Source of the DNA: Rhizomicrobium sp.
GTDB lineage: Bacteria; Pseudomonadota; Alphaproteobacteria; Micropepsales; Micropepsaceae
NCBI GenBank assembly: GCA_037200045.1
Contig: JBBCHM010000001.1
Location: forward strand, 3,034,534-3,098,533
Direction: 5' to 3'
DNA length: 64,000 bases
A model generated the notes under the pieces. That model had not been told where the DNA came from. It was given only the letters and a program-made list of their open reading frames with translations, and made no database searches. This document shows positions 61,084-64,000 of the stretch, in pieces; within the stretch, counting starts at the first letter, position 1, and the number at the start of each line of letters is the position of its first letter. A program made the position numbers and the translations under genes.

Positions 61084-63645
61084 TTGAACAGCAGACCCAT
61101 GCTTGCCCTGTCGGTCGCCGCGTTCGCGCTGGGCGCCTGCGTCAGCGCGCCGAAACCGGAGGCGCCTTCCGTCCCGGGCGTGGTTCATCCCGAGATCTGG
61201 CCGAAGATCGCCAGCGCCGTGGCGGACGATCCGGCGATCGATGCGCGCGTCGCCGATCTGCTGTCGAAGATGACGGTGGAAGACAAGGTCGGCCAGACCA
61301 TCCAGGCCGACATCGCCTCGGTCTCGCCTGCCGATGTGCGCACCTATCGGCTGGGCTCGGTGCTCGACGGCGGAAATTCCGGCCCCGGCGGCAATGACCG
61401 TGCCCTGCCGCCGGACTGGCTGAAGGCGGCCGACGCCTTCTATGCCGCCTCGCTCGACGCGCCGCCGGGCCATGTCGCGATCCCGGTGATCTGGGGCTCG
61501 GACTCCGTCCACGGCAACTCCAACATCATCGGCGCCACGATCTTCCCGCACAATGTCGGTCTCGGCGCGGCGAACGATACCGACCTGTTGCGCAAGATCG
61601 GTGAGATCACCGCGATCGAGATGCGGGTGGTGGGCCAGGACTGGACCTTCGCGCCGACCGTCGCGGTGGCGCAGGACGTGCGCTGGGGCCGTTCCTATGA
61701 AAGCTATTCGGAGAATCCCGATATCGTGCGCGCCTATGCCGGCGCGATGGTCGAGGGCATCCAGGGCACGCCGGGCACGCCCGATTTCCTGCGCGGCGGC
61801 CATATCCTCGCGACCATCAAGCATTTCCTCGGCGACGGCGGCACCGACCAGGGCCGCGACCAGGGCGACAACCGAGCGAGCGAGGAAGATCTGCGCGACA
61901 TCCACTCCGCCGGCTACCAGTCGGGCATCGCGGCCGGCGCGCAGGCGGTGATGGCGTCCTATTCGAGCTGGCGCGGCAGGAAGATGCACGGCAACCGCGA
62001 CCTGCTGAACGACGTGCTGGTCGGCCGCTTCGGCTTCGACGGTTTCGTGGTCAGCGACTGGAATGCGCATGGCCAGCTCGCCGGCTGCGGCACCACCGAT
62101 TGTCCCGCCGCGCTCGCCGCCGGCATCGACATGGTCATGGCGCCCGACAGCTGGAAGGGCCTCTACCAGCACACGCTGGCCGAGGTGAAGGCCGGAACGA
62201 TCCCGATGGCGCGGCTCGACGAGGCGGTCTCGCGCATCCTGCGCGTGAAGCTGCGCGCCGGCCTGTTCGAGGCAGGCCAGCCATCGGGCCGGCCCCATGG
62301 CGGCAAATGGGACGAGCTCGCCTCGCCCGCGCATCGCGCCGTCGCGCGCCAGGCGGTGCGGGAGTCGCTGGTGCTGCTCAAGAACGAGCACGGTCTTCTG
62401 CCGCTCAGCCCGAAGCTGAACGTGCTGGTCGCCGGCGACGGCGCCGACGACATGGGCAAGCAGACCGGCGGCTGGACGATCTCCTGGCAGGGCACCGGCA
62501 ACAGCCGCGCCGATTTCCCGCGCGCCCAGACGATCTTCGAGGGCATCGCCGAACAGGTGCAAGCCGGCGGCGGACAGGCCACGCTCGCGCGCGACGGCGG
62601 TTTCACCATCAGGCCGGACGTCGCTATCGTCGTCTTCGGCGAAGATCCGTATGCGGAGTTCATGGGCGATCGCGACAATCTCGCCTTTGAGCCGGGCGAT
62701 CCGCGCGACCTGCGCCTGATCCGCGCGCTGCGCGCCAAGGGCATTCCGGTCGTCGCCGTGTTCCTGTCGGGCCGGCCGCTCTATGTCACGCGCGAGATCA
62801 ACGCCGCCGATGCCTTCGTCGCGGCCTGGCTGCCGGGCACCGAGGGCGGCGGCGTCGCCGATCTTCTGTTCCGTGGCGCGGACGGCAATCCCGCCTTTGA
62901 TTTCCGCGGAAGGCTATCCTTCTCCTGGCCGCGCGCGCCCGACCAGGCGCCGCTCCATTGGCCCGGCCCGAACGCGACGGCGGCGGAGCGCGCCGCCTAC
63001 AATCCGCTTTTCGCCTTCGGCTATGGCTTGAACTACGCGCACCCGCGCGACCTCGGTATGCTGCCCGAAGCGCCGGGCGGCGACGTTATCGCCGCCAATG
63101 TCGAGCGCTATCTCGACAGCGGCCACGCCGCGCCGCCCTGGTCGCTGTCGATTGCCGGCGGCGACGGCGCGTCCGCGCCGGTGCTTCGTTTGCCGGCAAG
63201 CACGCCGGCGCTCGGCCTCGCCAGCACCGATCATCTCAAGCAGGAAGACACGCTCCTCGCGACATGGACGGGCAACGGCTCCGCCGCGCTGGCGCTTTCG
63301 GGCGCGCCGATCGATCTGTCGCATCAGACCGATGGCGACATGGCGTTGCGGCTCGCGCTGCGGATCGACGCGGCGCCCACCGGACCGGTGACGCTCCAAC
63401 TGCGCTGCGCCGGCGCCTGCCATGGAACGGTCGATCTGACCGATGTGTTGCGCGCGGCGCAGGGCAGGGGCTGGACGACGATCGATGTGCGGCTGGCCTG
63501 CTTCAGGCAGGGCGGCGCGGATTTGACCGCGATCTCCGCGCCCTTCGTGCTGACGAGCGCGAGCCGCTTCGCGCTCAGCCTGTCCTCTGTCGCGCTCGTG
63601 CCGGGCGAAGGACCGCCAAGCTGCCCGGCCGCGCCACAATCCTGA
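61084..63645 (+). CDS. Glycoside hydrolase family 3 exo-beta-glucosidase, lipoprotein
   Basis: This 853-residue GH3 enzyme begins at a TTG with GGAGG five bases upstream and has a lipoprotein signal (lipobox LGAC). Motifs are VIWGSDSVHGNSNIIGATIFPHN, ATIKHFLGDGGTDQGRDQGDN, the nucleophile region GFVVSDWNAHGQ, and ESLVLLKNEHGLLPL; the C-terminal part is an added beta-sandwich. This matches the exo-1,3/1,4-beta-glucosidase subgroup, distinct from the GH3 at 52312. It likely works at the outer membrane or periplasm and is controlled by the LacI gene. Confidence 0.94.
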   Translation: MNSRPMLALSVAAFALGACVSAPKPEAPSVPGVVHPEIWPKIASAVADDPAIDARVADLLSKMTVEDKVGQTIQADIASVSPADVRTYRLGSVLDGGNSGPGGNDRALPPDWLKAADAFYAASLDAPPGHVAIPVIWGSDSVHGNSNIIGATIFPHNVGLGAANDTDLLRKIGEITAIEMRVVGQDWTFAPTVAVAQDVRWGRSYESYSENPDIVRAYAGAMVEGIQGTPGTPDFLRGGHILATIKHFLGDGGTDQGRDQGDNRASEEDLRDIHSAGYQSGIAAGAQAVMASYSSWRGRKMHGNRDLLNDVLVGRFGFDGFVVSDWNAHGQLAGCGTTDCPAALAAGIDMVMAPDSWKGLYQHTLAEVKAGTIPMARLDEAVSRILRVKLRAGLFEAGQPSGRPHGGKWDELASPAHRAVARQAVRESLVLLKNEHGLLPLSPKLNVLVAGDGADDMGKQTGGWTISWQGTGNSRADFPRAQTIFEGIAEQVQAGGGQATLARDGGFTIRPDVAIVVFGEDPYAEFMGDRDNLAFEPGDPRDLRLIRALRAKGIPVVAVFLSGRPLYVTREINAADAFVAAWLPGTEGGGVADLLFRGADGNPAFDFRGRLSFSWPRAPDQAPLHWPGPNATAAERAAYNPLFAFGYGLNYAHPRDLGMLPEAPGGDVIAANVERYLDSGHAAPPWSLSIAGGDGASAPVLRLPASTPALGLASTDHLKQEDTLLATWTGNGSAALALSGAPIDLSHQTDGDMALRLALRIDAAPTGPVTLQLRCAGACHGTVDLTDVLRAAQGRGWTTIDVRLACFRQGGADLTAISAPFVLTSASRFALSLSSVALVPGEGPPSCPAAPQS

Positions 63646-64000
63646 ATCGGCGCGTCGCTTTGCGGGCGCTCCGGGCGAATTACGGAAAGCTCCGCCTACG
63701 GATCATACCGATGCCGCGCGGCGGCCGACCGACCAGTTTATCCAGTTATATCAGTGCTCTAAGGGCGATTCCGTCCCTCGGGGCCGCCGCCCGGCCCTTT
63801 GCGCCAAACTGTCGGGGCGGCGGGCTCTTGTATCTGGGCGCGCGCAGGGCCATATACGACAGAGCACCCGTGCGTGCGAACTCTCATGCGAACGATACAG
63901 AGAGTACCCGGTTCGGGAAGTCCCCGGGCCATCCACACTGAACCGTGTCAATTCCGGCGCAGAGCCTGCGTTGCCGACGGTCGTTAGAAGCGAACCCAAA
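63646..64000. other. Intergenic end of window
   Basis: About 350 bases after the GH3 gene with no gene that I can support. A minus-strand frame is open from near the window edge (63999) to 63751, but its translation has no recognisable features. A next gene may begin beyond the window. Confidence 0.4.

Noticed and set aside
63751..63999. 82-codon minus-strand frame at the window edge
   Set aside because: It has no motifs and atypical composition, and it cannot be judged without the sequence beyond the edge.

Overview
The window comes from a GC-rich alphaproteobacterium. The cell-cycle regulator GcrA (1.9-2.4 kb) is essentially restricted to that class, and the remaining content fits: PhoU/PhoB, MetZ-type methionine synthesis, PrkA-YeaH-SpoVR, and small PAS proteins in tandem. 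I cannot name a genus from sequence alone; a Caulobacterales, Rhizomicrobium or Micropepsaceae-like lineage is a guess.

Region 1 (0-13.2 kb) alternates core genes (phoU-phoB, glutathione peroxidase, gcrA, argD-argF) with accessory blocks. The first block (2.5-6.0 kb) holds a Panacea/SocA-type antitoxin with a candidate toxin, an IS1595-type transposase divergent from a small HTH gene, a class II tRNA whose body is leucine-like but whose anticodon reads UGG, a hairpin-rich segment ending in a strong terminator, and three small unknown genes. The second block (8.3-12.8 kb) is a two-gene operon, a ParA-like ATPase followed by a HEPN protein with an R-x4-H motif. Each gene is interrupted by its own IS5-family element. 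Removing the two elements and one copy of each TTA duplication restores both reading frames, so the operon was intact before the insertions. Next come an XRE regulator and a GIY-YIG gene embedded in three copies of a palindromic repeat.

Region 2 (13.2-23.6 kb) is housekeeping: hslO, a hydrolase, argE, folE, apaG, an OsmC protein, metZ with a co-translated HExxH protein, a TerB/histidine phosphatase/kinase-like trio, and a sulfatase-acetyltransferase pair.

Region 3 (24.3-29.2 kb) is the prkA-yeaH-spoVR stress cluster, with a possible EcfG-type promoter upstream and a large imperfect hairpin between prkA and yeaH; spoVR carries one frameshift. Region 4 (29.6-36.4 kb) has an enoyl-CoA hydratase, a VWA lipoprotein, a haloalkane dehalogenase, a VOC protein and a K+/H+ antiporter. 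From about 36.15 to 39.65 kb every gene (antiporter tail, SDR, acyltransferase, NadR-like kinase, PnuC) carries several one-base frameshifts, those resolved being mostly in G/C runs, while genes on both sides are clean. This looks more like a sequence-quality patch than a block of natural pseudogenes.

Region 5 (39.8-48.6 kb): a nucleoside transporter, a flavin-dependent oxidoreductase, three tandem PAS paralogues, an acyl-CoA dehydrogenase, a uracil-DNA glycosylase, a lipase-like lipoprotein and a small lipoprotein operon. Region 6 (48.6-63.6 kb) is central carbon and cell wall: PEP synthase, glucokinase co-translated with a GH3 beta-glucosidase, a PfkB kinase, an alcohol dehydrogenase, an L,D-transpeptidase followed by a YcbK-type peptidase, and a LacI regulator divergent from a second GH3 enzyme with a palindromic operator between them. 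Together these genes would release glucose from oligosaccharides outside the cytoplasm and phosphorylate it inside.
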